Origin: Craterostigma plantagineum
Taxonomy: Eukaryota; Streptophyta; Magnoliopsida; Lamiales; Linderniaceae
Direction of reading: 5' to 3'
Length of the DNA: 64,000 nucleotides
NCBI GenBank assembly: GCA_027422505.1
Contig: JAPQWV010000005.1
Span: 12,405,501 to 12,469,500 of the forward strand
In this document: piece after piece, positions 46,474 to 57,075 of the stretch
Layout of the letters: every line of letters begins with the position of its first letter
Numbering within the stretch: position 1 is the stretch's first letter
Program-made: the position numbers and the translations under genes
The notes under the pieces: model-generated
The model's input: only the letters and a program-made list of their open reading frames with translations
Told to the model about the DNA's origin: nothing
The model's database searches: none

Positions 46474-48103
46474 CATAGGCTCGGTTAAAGTCCCGGGACT
46501 ATGACAAAAGGCCACAAAAAACCCGAAAGCCTTTGCCGTGCGCATGGCGCACACGGCGCCCGGTCAGCCCGCGCGCGGGGCGAGCGGGGCTGCGTCGAGT
46601 CGCATGCGAAGCGCGACTCAGGGCGGGCTGCACGCAGCATGAGTCCTGCTCCTAGCCGTGCGCATGGTGCGCACGACAGACGGGCAGCGGCGCGCAAGGC
46701 GCGCGGGGTGCGCGACTCAAGATGGGCTGGCCGCGGGCATACCGCGGCACATAGGGCTAACCGCACGAGGGGCGTGCAGCACAAGAGGCACGGGCTGCAC
46801 ACATGGGTGCACGCGGCGCTCGGGAAAGCCGCGCGTGGATGCGCTGAAAGTAGGTATGACCGTGCCCGTGTGTGCGACCTGTGCTAGGCTAATAGCACAC
46901 GCGGATCGGGGCTTGCCGCATGGTGCGCGCGGCACAAGGCTGGCAGCTCGCATGGCGCGAGCATCCTCGACACAGGCCCTATAGGCCTGGTCTAGCCCAT
47001 CCTACGACCCGATATACATTGGGCTAGGCCCGGATCATTTAAAAGCCAAAATTCGATTTCGGCTCGGAAATGTGTTAAATTTGTCGTGATGCATGTTATT
47101 TGAATAAACGTGGTGATTGATTGGGGATTAGGTTCTTGTTTTTACCGGGTGATATGTTAAGGGTGACAAGATCCCCCCGGGTTGTACTTTACAGTTTTTA
47201 TTAGATAAGACGGACGGTTTTATTAGGGATAGATTCCCGTCATAGGCTATTATAGTTATGTTATGACGGCCGTATGAGTGTCGATCGAGAGGAACCCGAA
47301 CGAACGAGCTGGTGGCCGAGGCGTCCGTTCGAGCAAAGCCTGAAGACGTAGAGACTTATTGTTTTGTACAATCAGGATAGAACTAGAAATATTCCCGATC
47401 TTTCACATTTACTTTAATAGGTTGAAACTAGGTTTACTATCAAAGTCCATTATGTGCGTGTTGGTTTCGAACGTGATAATGTGCATAATGTGCTCGTGTT
47501 AAAACTGTGAGGATGCTCCCGAGGTTAGACTTTTAATATCAAGTGAGTAAAGGGCTAGGCTTCTGTCTTCTATCAAGTCCAAAATTGTTACGACTTAGGG
47601 GTACGGTTGCGGTTGACCGAGTTACGGCGCCAAAACCCTCGCCTTTGCGTGAACGGGTTTGGATGCAATTATGAATTGCCGCTCACGGACCACTCTTCAC
47701 CCTCTAATAAAGAGTTATCCTAGTTATGGATGCAGGACGTTGATAGGTGATAGGTTGCACTTGGACAGCCATTCCCAATATGATCCGAGTTACGGCTGAG
47801 GGACCCTGGCTGAGACGAAGACGTTGAATCTTCTGTGTGACAGAAACGTGCGGGGCACGACCTCGGCTAACCAAACAAGCCAATAAGCTGTTAAGTTGAG
47901 GCTAGTTTGTAGTAGCGCGGGGAACTCAACGCCACTATGAAACCACTCAACAAGGTTTCCAAATGCCTAGCGGGAGAAAGGGTTTCGAGAAAAATAGTGG
48001 GAGTCAGACAAAAATTTAAAGTCCTAATTTAGTCTGATTAAACACTACAAATCCTAACTATCTGTTTATTTCCTGTGCTTTATTTTCTTCTCTATTAGTT
48101 ACG
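46474..48103 (+). other. copia-2 5' leader with CpG-rich block 46530-46980
   Basis: Long untranslated leader. The first 500 bases are extremely GC/CpG-rich with inverted GCGCATGG(T/C)GCGC words; the remainder (47000-48100) is of ordinary composition. It corresponds to 10743-12354 in copia-1. Frames 46501-46887 and 46658-46984 are composition-driven and differ between copies. Confidence 0.8.
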
Positions 48104-48658
48104 ATGACAAACCCATTAATTACACTCTTGGAGAAACATTGTTTGGTGGGACCGAACTATGTAGACTGGCTCAGAAATTTGAGGATCGTCCTCAAATTAG
48201 CAAAACTGGATTATGTCTTGGACATTAAGGAGCCAAAATTGCGCACAACTGAATCCACTAATGAGGAGATTGTACTCCACGATAAGTGGGTTGAAGATTC
48301 AGCGAAGGTGTATGTCTACATGCTTGTTGCGACTTCTACGTCCAAGGGATCGAAGAAGAAGTCGAACAAGACAGGCGTGACCAAGGGTAGAGTCGACAAG
48401 AAGACGAAGACCACCAAGGTCGAAAGGCCGGGCACAAAGCCCACGGATAAGTGCCTCCTTTGCCAGCAGCTGGGCCATTGGAAGCGTGAATGTCCGAAGC
48501 TGGAGGCGTCTGACGCCTCAGGAAAACAATTAGTTTTTGAAGCTAATTGTTCTTTGTATTCTACTTCGTGGATACTTGACTCAGGGGCTAGTTCCTACAT
48601 TTGTGTTTTGAACCAAGGTCTAGAACGAAGTAGGAACTTCGAGCTGGCGAGGTCTTGA
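48104..48658 (+). pseudogene. gag: copia-2 gag with start of protease
   Basis: 184 codons: MTNPLITLLEKHCLVGPNYV, basic middle (GSKKKSNKTGVTKGRVDKKT), CCHC zinc knuckle (CLLCQQLGHWKREC, near residue 125) and protease motif WILDSGASSYIC (residues about 156-167). The last 15-20 codons are in the wrong frame and it stops at 48658. The protease continues at 48655 in another frame. Same protein as 10236-10742. Confidence 0.88.
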
Positions 48659-51605
48659 TCGACGTTGGTAGTGGACATAGTGTACCAGCTACACACATGG
48701 GATCGAAGACCTTAGTCTTATCGTCATTACATTGTTTAGAACTTTCTGACGTTTTGGTTTTGCCCGAGGGGCTTAAAAATATTATTTCGATTCCTGTTTC
48801 GAGCAGACTGGGTTATGACTTTCGATTCATTGATAATGTTTGCCATATTTATTTTAGAAATGAAAATGTTGGAAGTGAGACGTTAATAAATGGTTTATAT
48901 TACGTCAACTTAAAAGACAATGTTAAAACTGTAAATGCAATCACCAAATCATAGACTGGGTCGAACGATCGATACATGTGGCACTTACGACTAGGTCACG
49001 CAGCAGAAGCGATTGAACGGATGGAAAAGGACGGTCTGATTAGCATAGTGCGAACAGACCCGATTTCTACCTGTCAGTCTTGCATCTTAGGGAAAATGAC
49101 CAAGTCGCCATTCACAGGGACTTTCACTAGGGCCACGGAAGTGTTGGGTTTGATCCACACTGACGTATGCAGACCATTTAAAGTAACGGCCCGAGGTAAT
49201 TGCCGCTACTTCATAACGTTCACGGACGATTTCTCCCGCTACGGGAATGTCTATTTGATGAGACAAAAGTCCGAAGTTCTTGAAATGTTCAAAGAGTATA
49301 AATCATTAGTGGAGAAGCAAACTGGCAAGTTCATTAAAGCCGTTCGGTCAGATCGAGTGAATACATGAGCCTTGAGTTTGATGCATTTCTTAGAGAAAAT
49401 GGCATCATCATACAGTTTTCCCCGCCAGGCACGCCGTAATTGAATGGCGTGGCCGAACGGAGAAACCGAACGCTTTTAGATATGGTTCGGTCGATGATGA
49501 GTTACACAGATCTCCCCATTTCTTTGTGGGGATATGCCTTAGAAACAGCGGCCTATATCCTTAACAGGATACCTACCCGCTCTGCCGACAAGATTCCTTA
49601 CGAGGCTTGGCATAATCGTAAGGCGAGTCTGAATCACATCAGGGTCTGTGGTTGCCCCGCCTTTGTGAAAAAGTTGATGGCAGATAAGCTTGAATCAAGA
49701 TCATTAATGGCAAGATTCGTCGGATATCCCGAGGACTCAATGGGTATTGCTTCTTCATCCCAGACGAACACAGGGTGTTCGTCGCTTTACGCGCTACTTT
49801 CTCGGAGCAAGAATTCGTAGGGAAAGGCGGTAAAGAACGAAAAATAACTCTAAGAGAGTTAGAGGACGAATCGACTCCTATTCCAGAGTCATTGGACGAC
49901 AGTCCAGAAAACCCGGCTCAGCCGCAATTGCGTAGGTCCAGTAGGATATCTTATATGCCTGAGAGATATGGTATGGTACACCTCAAGCATGGGGATGCTG
50001 CCAATGAGGGATGCGTCGGGGACGATCCCGTCACCTACGACCAGGCAATTGCTGGTACAGACTCCCTCAAGTGGCTTGAGGCTATGCAGGCCGAAATGGA
50101 CCCGATGCACACAAACGAGGTTTGGACTCTTGTAGACCTGCCTAATGGCTTTAGACCAATTGGAAATAAATGGATCTACAAGAAAAAGATTGAATCTGAT
50201 GGACAGGTGGAGACGTACAAAGCTAGGCTTGTAGCGAAAGGGTATAGTCAGAAAGAGGGAATTGACTATGAGGAAACCTTCTCACCTATTACAATGATAA
50301 AGTCCATTCGAATCATGCTTGCGATAGCAGCACACTACGACTATGAGATCTGGCAGATGGACGTAAAGACCGCTTTCCTGAATGGATTCCTCCAGGAGGA
50401 AATCTATATGGAGCAGCCCAAGGGTTTTACGTCAGAAGCAGATGCTCGAAAAGTGTGCAAACTGAATCGGTCCATTTATGGGCTGAAACAGGCTTCAAGG
50501 AGTTGGAATCTTCGGTTCGATGAAGTAGTTAAAAACTACGGATTCATAAAGAATGAAAAATGAGCCCTGCGTTTACAGAAAGGCCAGTGCGAGCAAGGTG
50601 TCATTTCTAGTATTGTACGAAGATGATATCCTTTTGATAGGAAACGACATTGGGATGCTCTCAGAGATTAAAGCTTGGCTTTCAAACGAATTCTCTATGA
50701 AAGACCTCTGAGAAGCGACCTATATTCTTGGAATTCGCCTATTTAGAGATAGGGCGAAAAGGTCAATAGGCTTGTCCCAGGCCCTTTACTTAGATAAAGT
50801 CCTTAAAAGGTTTAAAATGGACAACTCTAAGAAAGGGTTCCTACATATGAGGCATGGGATTCATCTCTCAAAGGCTATGTCTCCTCAGAATGAGGTACAA
50901 AGACAAGAGATGAGTGGAGTCCCCTATGCTTCAGTTTTGGGTAGCCTGATGTACGCGATGCTTTGCACACGACCAGACATAGCGTACGCTGTGGGCGTAT
51001 TGAGTAGGTTTCAGGCTAACCCTGGTAAGGAACATTGGGCGGTAGTAAAGACAGTTCTGAAGTACCTTAGACGGACTAAGGACTTGATACTGATTTATAG
51101 CCCAGGAGAATTGGAAGTAGATGGATATACAGATTCGGACTTCCAATCAGATGTGGATGACCGAAAGTCTACTTCGGGTTTTGTTTTTACGCTCAATGGT
51201 GGGGCAGTGTCTTGGAAAAGTTCCAAGCAAAGCACGACTACAGATTCCACCACTGAGGTAGAGTATATCGCAGCTTCAGAAGCTGCCAAAGAGGGTATTT
51301 GGATACGCAAGTTTCTGGAGGAACTATAGGTGGTACCTAGCATCGTGGATCACCCGCTGCCATTGTGGTGCGACAACAGCAGGGCTATTGCACAAGCTAA
51401 AGAACCACATGCTCACACTAAATCCAAACTCATAGAGAGAAAATACCACGTGCTGCGTGGGTTTGTTGAAAATGGCTCAATAGCCATGCAGAAAATCGCC
51501 TCTGTAGAGAATGCAGCGGACCCGTTCACGAAGCCACTACCACAGGCAGTGCTCGATCGACACCTCGATAAAATGGGGTTAAGATATGATAACACGTGGA
51601 ATTAG
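48655..51605 (+). pseudogene. pol: copia-2 pol, broken
   Basis: Protease remainder (48655-48954), GAG-pre-integrase (MWHLRLGHA, CQSCILGKM; from 48976), integrase (IHTDVCRPF, FTDDFSRYG; TGA at 49366 just after the second catalytic Asp region; resumes 49440 GVAERRNRTL), RT (from 49890; WIYKKKIESDG, KTAFLNG, YGLKQASRSW) and RNase H (51110-51600; GYTDSDFQSD, TEVEYIAASEA, LWCDNSRAIAQAKE). The RT active site reads YEDD near 50620 instead of YVDD, and a TGA replaces the Gly codon in MKDLGEATY near 50709. Further frame changes near 49800 and 50560. No product expected. Confidence 0.9.
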
Positions 51606-51607
51606 TG

Positions 51608-51619
51608 CAAGTGGGAGAT
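51608..51619 (+). other. copia-2 polypurine tract
   Basis: CAAGTGGGAGAT directly before the LTR TGTTGAGG, three bases after the pol stop. Confidence 0.8.
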
Positions 51620-52953
51620 TGTTGAGGTATATGCCCTAGATGCCGTACGAGGACTGGGAGTACTAGGGCAATTTGCTAGTTTTGTAGTGTTTAGTGATGT
51701 AATTTGATTACTTCTATTAATGGAATGACTTTATTCATCATTAATTAATTATTGGATGAATAAATTAAAAGGCAAATTATTAATTAGTCTAAAGATTTCA
51801 CCTTGCAGTTTGGGTGGATAAGACAAATTATTAAAACCCAAATATTGGCAGTTCAGTTACTGATTCTGTGGGGACAGAGAGGGGCACCAGTAAGCTGAGA
51901 TACTGCAATATTAAAATAGTCCACAAGTCTAAGTCTCCAGTAGGGTGACTGGAATGACACGTACGACTTGTTTGTCGATGGGTCCAATATGGTTGTGCCA
52001 ACCGTTCACTTGGGAAGTGGGAGCCCATGACAATGATACAAGATGAATCAGGGGATTATCTGTATTTGGACACTGACTCGTAAGCGAACGATCACACGCT
52101 TGGATTGTCCTTGATCGATCGATTGATTGTAGTAGTATGCGTGAACCTTAGACAGAAAGGGTTAACTTGGGGTTGATCTTGTGGTCTTGACTTGTCACTA
52201 GTTTGCTAGGCCCATCTTGCCGGTGGCATGGGTCAGCGGCGAAATGCGGTCTTGACTTTTTGATGTGATTGCCGGTTGAACCGCGGAGCGGGATTTACGG
52301 TCTCGATTAAATTAGAGGTTAACGTCTTATGGCAAGTTTAATATGCGGGAAGTTATCCAAGTCTCTGGCCAGAGCATATAACTGACTCACGATAGTCGTG
52401 AAGTGCAGTTTCAGAACTTTCACTGACGTAAACGACATAGAGTCGAGTTCCGTAAGTTTGACTATGCGTGACTTTCACTCGACCGGGAGAAACATAAAGG
52501 GTTTATACGTATGACGAGAATCTATAGTCGGTTCATGGATTATGATTAGATCAAATCCATACTCAACTTGGGATCTGTTCGGTACCACGGGGCTAGCTAG
52601 GTGAATACCGAACTCCTAAATACCTCCTGGGCCGGTTGAGACGAACCAAGAGAGTCGGGCTTAAAAAGGGCAACCGATACAACGTCGTCATCAGAGAGAG
52701 AGAGACAAGGCTAGGTCCTAGATTGTGACATTAGGGTTTGGGGCTTGGCCAAAACCTTGATTGGCCGATAATACTAAGTTTGACTAGTGAGGGGTAAAAT
52801 GGTCTTTTCACCTCACGATATATTTTTGAAATAAAATATTTGATATTGAATATTTAGTATATGATTTAAATTAGATTTAGATCTTTATTATTTTCTTAGA
52901 GAAATAATATTGTTTAATTTGGAATTAAATAATGTATATCGGATATATATAAG
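51620..52953 (+). mobile_element. copia-2 3' LTR, first 1334 bp
   Basis: Matches 44432-45760. It breaks at 52953 (GGATATATATAAG), where the gypsy LTR TGTAATACCC starts. It also carries the intact SIRE target sequence near 52805-52830. Confidence 0.92.
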
Positions 52954-55900
52954 TGTAATACCCGTAAAATATAATTACGGGATTTACTATTTAATTAGCG
53001 ATGAAATTTAATTAAGAACTTTATTGGATTAACTGGTATGTTCGATGATACGATGCTTTCATATTCTCATGCCTTTAAGTGACTTATGTGCCTATATGAT
53101 CTTATGTTACATGATTTATAATTTCCTATATGTTATATGTACAATACATGATTTAAGACTTTTAAGATGGTATGAAATTTCGATTGATTTTGGACTAAGA
53201 ATCGATTAATTAAAGGTAGGAATCGACTGATTCTATGTTACAGATAGCAGAATCGATCGATTGTGAGAGTGGAAAAATAAATGATTATATATTATGTGTT
53301 ATATGATTGATGTGGTGACATGAGACTTAGAAAATCTAATTACTACTTATATGTGTGGAAAAAGGGAGTTTTGATCGATGCATGTGCCATTAGGAATAGA
53401 CCAATCATGATCTAGATAAATTAAATAATTAAAAGACATAAAAGTATTCCTTAACCTAAGGGATAAACATGGACTTAAATTACTTAAGCATAAGGTAACC
53501 TATATTGCCTTTATGTCACATCAATTATATGTTAGCTAAATGGTACTCATCGAAACCACCTGATAAGATAAAGGTTATTCAAACAAGAAACCCTAAGCAA
53601 GGAAGAAATCAAAACAAAAGTCAAGCAAGGAATAAAAGAACGAGTTCTACTTTAAGGTATAGCTTTATGCATAGTTTGTAAATCAATATTAAGTACTGAG
53701 TATTGATGTTATACTTATTAATTCGCGTGATCTATGGGTAGGAGACAGAGATAAGGTGTAAGGTTTTCTCAGCTTTGGATAACTTGTAAGGAAAATTTCG
53801 ATTTTTAGTTGTTTAATGATTTTAGGGTTCGAACTTTAAGTATAGTAACATGACTGATATAGAGTAAGGTAGGTTATGATTGGAAAGATTTATATGATAT
53901 GGATCATAGTTAAGGAGAAGTAGACAGCTTCAACTAGGATGTCGAGATCAAGCTTAAAGACTGTTGAAATTTTGTATTGTTTAGGTTAAATTTCGAAATC
54001 ATGTTAGTTTTATAGGAATAATGTCGAGATCTCAAACATGTCGAAACTGATCTTTTAAATTAATCTCGAAATCTATATTTAAAACGTTGAAGTCAATCTC
54101 GAAATTTTAGGTTGTAATGTCGGGATTTGTCTTGGAGAATGATACTGAAATTTTGTTTGAAATGTCGACACATATCTCGACATATTTTTATAATTTAGAC
54201 ACATCTAATATCGACACACATATTTCAAAGTCTTGTATAAATTCAATATCGAAATCTAGTTGTAAAATCTCGAGATTAAAGCTCGACATTCATCTCAAAA
54301 AGCCATGTCGAGATTTAATCTTAATAATGACTTCGAAATTATGTATAACATATCGAGATTTTTGCTTATAAATTTTAATATACATCTCGAAATCCTTGTG
54401 CAATATCAATATCGAACTTATATAATGTCAAGATCACATGTCAACATTTGCATTGTTTGGTTGAATCTCGAGATCTTTGTGCACCATTTCAAATGTCGAA
54501 CCTTTGTACATACATATCGAAACTTATTTTAATATTGATATCGAGATCTACCTTATATCTGATATTGAAATCTTTGAGATCCTTGTGTATTATTAAATTC
54601 GAAGTCTATGTGTATTGACTAATCAAATTCGAGTTTATGTCGAGATCTTTAGGGCCCAAATGTCGAAATAGGTAGAGTGCAATGTCGAGATTCTTGTTTA
54701 AAATGTAGAACTATGTCTAATAAGATCACGAAATAATACTTTTCAATTCAAGTCAAGGTGTTTTAAAATTTAGGGTTTCAAAACCCATAAAAATCGAAAC
54801 TAGGGTTGTTAAACTAAGCCACTTTAGTAAAATTGTAAATAGACTAACAAACCCTAATTTTGTATGTTTCTATACTTAGGGTTTGAAGGTTAGCAATTTA
54901 CCGTACGATAAGCTAAGGAGACCAGGTAAGTGGAAATCGCAACTACAACACATAATTGCATGAAATTATGTGTTATATGCTTTTATGATTTTATGTGACG
55001 GGTCTATTTGCGTATATTATTTTATGTGAATTCTTACGTGATTTAATTACGTTATACGATGACATGATTTGCATATTCATGGCATGAGCATATGCACACA
55101 CGACTAGAATGAGAGTCAGGGAGATAGCGTGCATGAGTATGAGATCGCTTAAAAGCAATATGTATATTTGCCGATATGGGCATTTGTGTTGACTCAATGA
55201 TGAGTCACGACTCTTCTATGCTACCACGGCGATTCACGAAGCCGAATTACCTGATTCACGAAAGGTAGGGGAAATACCCCGTAGCGGGAGATGCAACCTG
55301 GAGGATGCGACTCGAGGGTATGAGCGGCACCGAGGGAACCTCGAGTGTTGGTGACCTCGTAGTAAGCTACCAGTGAGAAGCGCCCGCGGGTCAGACCGCA
55401 TTGGGATGGAAAGGCGCCTTAGGGTTAAACGAAATTTGTGTGCCCAGGTTAGCCTCTCAATGGGACTGCATTGGGATTGAAAGGCACTAGTAGCCTCTCA
55501 GTGTGGATCACACTGGGATTGAAAGGCATTAGTAGCCTCTCAGTGCGTACTGCATTGGGATTGAAAGGCACCATAGGGTTTAGCACAGATTGAGTACTCG
55601 GGTTTAGCCTCCCAGTGTGTGTACTGCCACTTATTTATACCCTTAGGGGTTTGAGCTCTATATGGTGCATAGTAAGATTGAAAGCCGAAGGGGCCCAAAT
55701 ATGTTATGAAAGATCAAGAAGAATGTGAGAAATATCAGGAAGAATGTGAAAAGTAGATAGCATTGGCGCGAATGCCTTCGCTATTTAGGTCACGTGCATT
55801 GCATGTATGATTTTCACTACTGAGCTTTATAAGCTCATTCCACGTTTTTATGTGTTGTAGGACCCCGCGATCACGGTACGTGATCATTTTCACGGCGAGG

Positions 55901-56164
55901 CCAACTATTAAAGCTTCCGGGGACTTTTGAGATGGAAGTGTGTGCATGGATGTGACCTTGTGGAGGCCCAGTAGATAGATTTATTTTGACCCATGCGCGC
56001 TTTCCTATGTAAATAGGACCCACTATGATTTTGTAGGAACAGTTACGATTCCTTTTTATAAAAAGAAAAATTTTATACGAAATTTCGTACGATCTATTTC
56101 AATATTAGGACATTAGTCGCGTAGACTAGTTAAGAAAGTAGTGGTGGAAGGCGGGGCTGCCACA
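52954..56164 (+). mobile_element. 5' LTR of the interrupted Tekay-like element
   Basis: 3211 bp, TGTAATACCCGTAAAAT...GGGGCTGCCACA. It has TCGAAAT/TCGAGAT-rich sequence (53930-54720), a CAGGTAAGT block (54923-54931), tandem repeats (55385-55620), and GTGTTGTAG followed by a GATCACG-GTA-CGTGATC inverted repeat (55853-55887). It is related to the LTRs at 57076 and 22417. Confidence 0.9.
55385..55620. repeat. Tandem repeats in the gypsy LTR
   Basis: GCA(C)TGGGATTGAAAGGCxxx...TAGCCTCTCAGTG units recur four or five times, about 45-90 bp apart. GCCTCTCAGTG and CACTGGGATTGAAAGGC are partly complementary, so hairpins are possible. A shorter set is in the next LTR near 59470-59620. Confidence 0.8.
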
Positions 56165-56166
56165 GG

Positions 56167-56178
56167 TGGTATCAGAGC
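56167..56178 (+). other. Primer-binding site of the interrupted Tekay-like element
   Basis: TGGTATCAGAGC, two bases after the LTR end. Confidence 0.93.
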
Positions 56179-56308
56179 TTAGGATATAGGTTCTGCAGAC
56201 TGTCCATGTACACACACTCAAAAGCACGGAAGCGGCCTTGCTTGTAAGTTTTATGTTTTTATGAATTTCTGGTATTACATGATTTATTGATCTTAGAAAC
56301 GTTAGGAT

Positions 56309-57075
56309 AGTCGTGATGCGACTATCCTTCAGCTCGCGGAACTAGTCCGCCAACAATCCGCCCAAATCCAGCAACTGATTCAGCAACAAAACGCTGGTGG
56401 GCAATCAAGCAACGGATCTTCTCAGGCCGACAGAATCGAAATGGTCGGGGAAAGATTTCGTAAACTTAACCCCCCAACCTTTGAAGATGCTGTTGACCCA
56501 ACCTCGGCTGAGGATTGGCTTCGAACCCTAGAAACTATGTTCCAACATAGCCGTACCCCTGAACCAGAAAAGGTTTTGTGCGCTACCTACCTATTAAGGG
56601 GAAGCGCCGGTCATTAGTGGGATACCATACTAACTCTCGAAGATCCCTTGACAATGACCTGGGAGCGTTTCAAAGAGCTTTTCCGAAATAAGTATTTCAC
56701 TGCTCCCGTCCGTGCCCAGAGGATGAACGAGTTCATCAATCTCCGCCAGGGAACAATGACGGTGGCGGAGTATATTAGGAAATTTGAACAATTGTCCCGA
56801 TTCGCCACACACATGGTAAGTACGGATGCGTTAAAGATTGAGCGATTTATGGAGGGCTTGAAGCCAGAACTTTACCGTGATGTTGGCATGGCTGGACTCC
56901 AAGGGGCTACTTATGCCCAAATGGCGGAAAACGAGCCCTGACGGCTGAGCAAGCCGAAATCAGAATTGTGCGAGCCCAGGAAGTTAAGAGGAAATTCGAA
57001 CAAGGACCCAAGGGGAACGGAAATAGTCAGAAGAAATCGTTTGTTCCTCAGAATGTGAAACCCAATTTTCAAAAC
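56309..57075 (+). pseudogene. gag: Tekay-like gag, broken and truncated
   Basis: The frame from 56309 aligns with Tekay gag residue 24 onward ([20 protein letters not shown]). The start codon and about 23 residues are deleted. An in-frame TAG (56615-56617) replaces a Trp codon of the GHWW motif. The frame continues as 56648-56941 ([20 protein letters not shown]), then two extra bases near 56929 shift it. After residue KPNF the next LTR begins. Zinc knuckle and protease are not present on this side. Confidence 0.9.

Larger units (their letters stand above)
44432..52953 (+). mobile_element. copia-2: copia with 2 kb LTRs, 3' LTR interrupted
   Basis: 5' LTR 44432-46460, PBS, 1.6 kb leader, gag, pol, PPT and the first 1334 bp of the 3' LTR, where a gypsy element begins. 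The remaining LTR (about 695 bp) should lie right of the window. The target is the SIRE third ORF (TATGC before the LTR). The LTRs differ at roughly 40 sites over 1330 bp (about 3%), so it is clearly older than the elements nested in copia-1. Gag-pol is broken. Confidence 0.92.
52954..57075 (+). mobile_element. Tekay-like element, left part, interrupted in gag
   Basis: A complete 5' LTR, PBS and a 0.77 kb gag remnant, cut at 57075 by a second element whose LTR starts TGTAATACCC. The rest of gag, pol and the 3' LTR should lie beyond the window. Left flank ATAAG in the copia-2 3' LTR. Confidence 0.88.

Noticed and set aside
46485..46984. Frames of 78-128 codons in the copia-2 leader
   Set aside because: Same reason: composition only, not conserved with 11840-12310.
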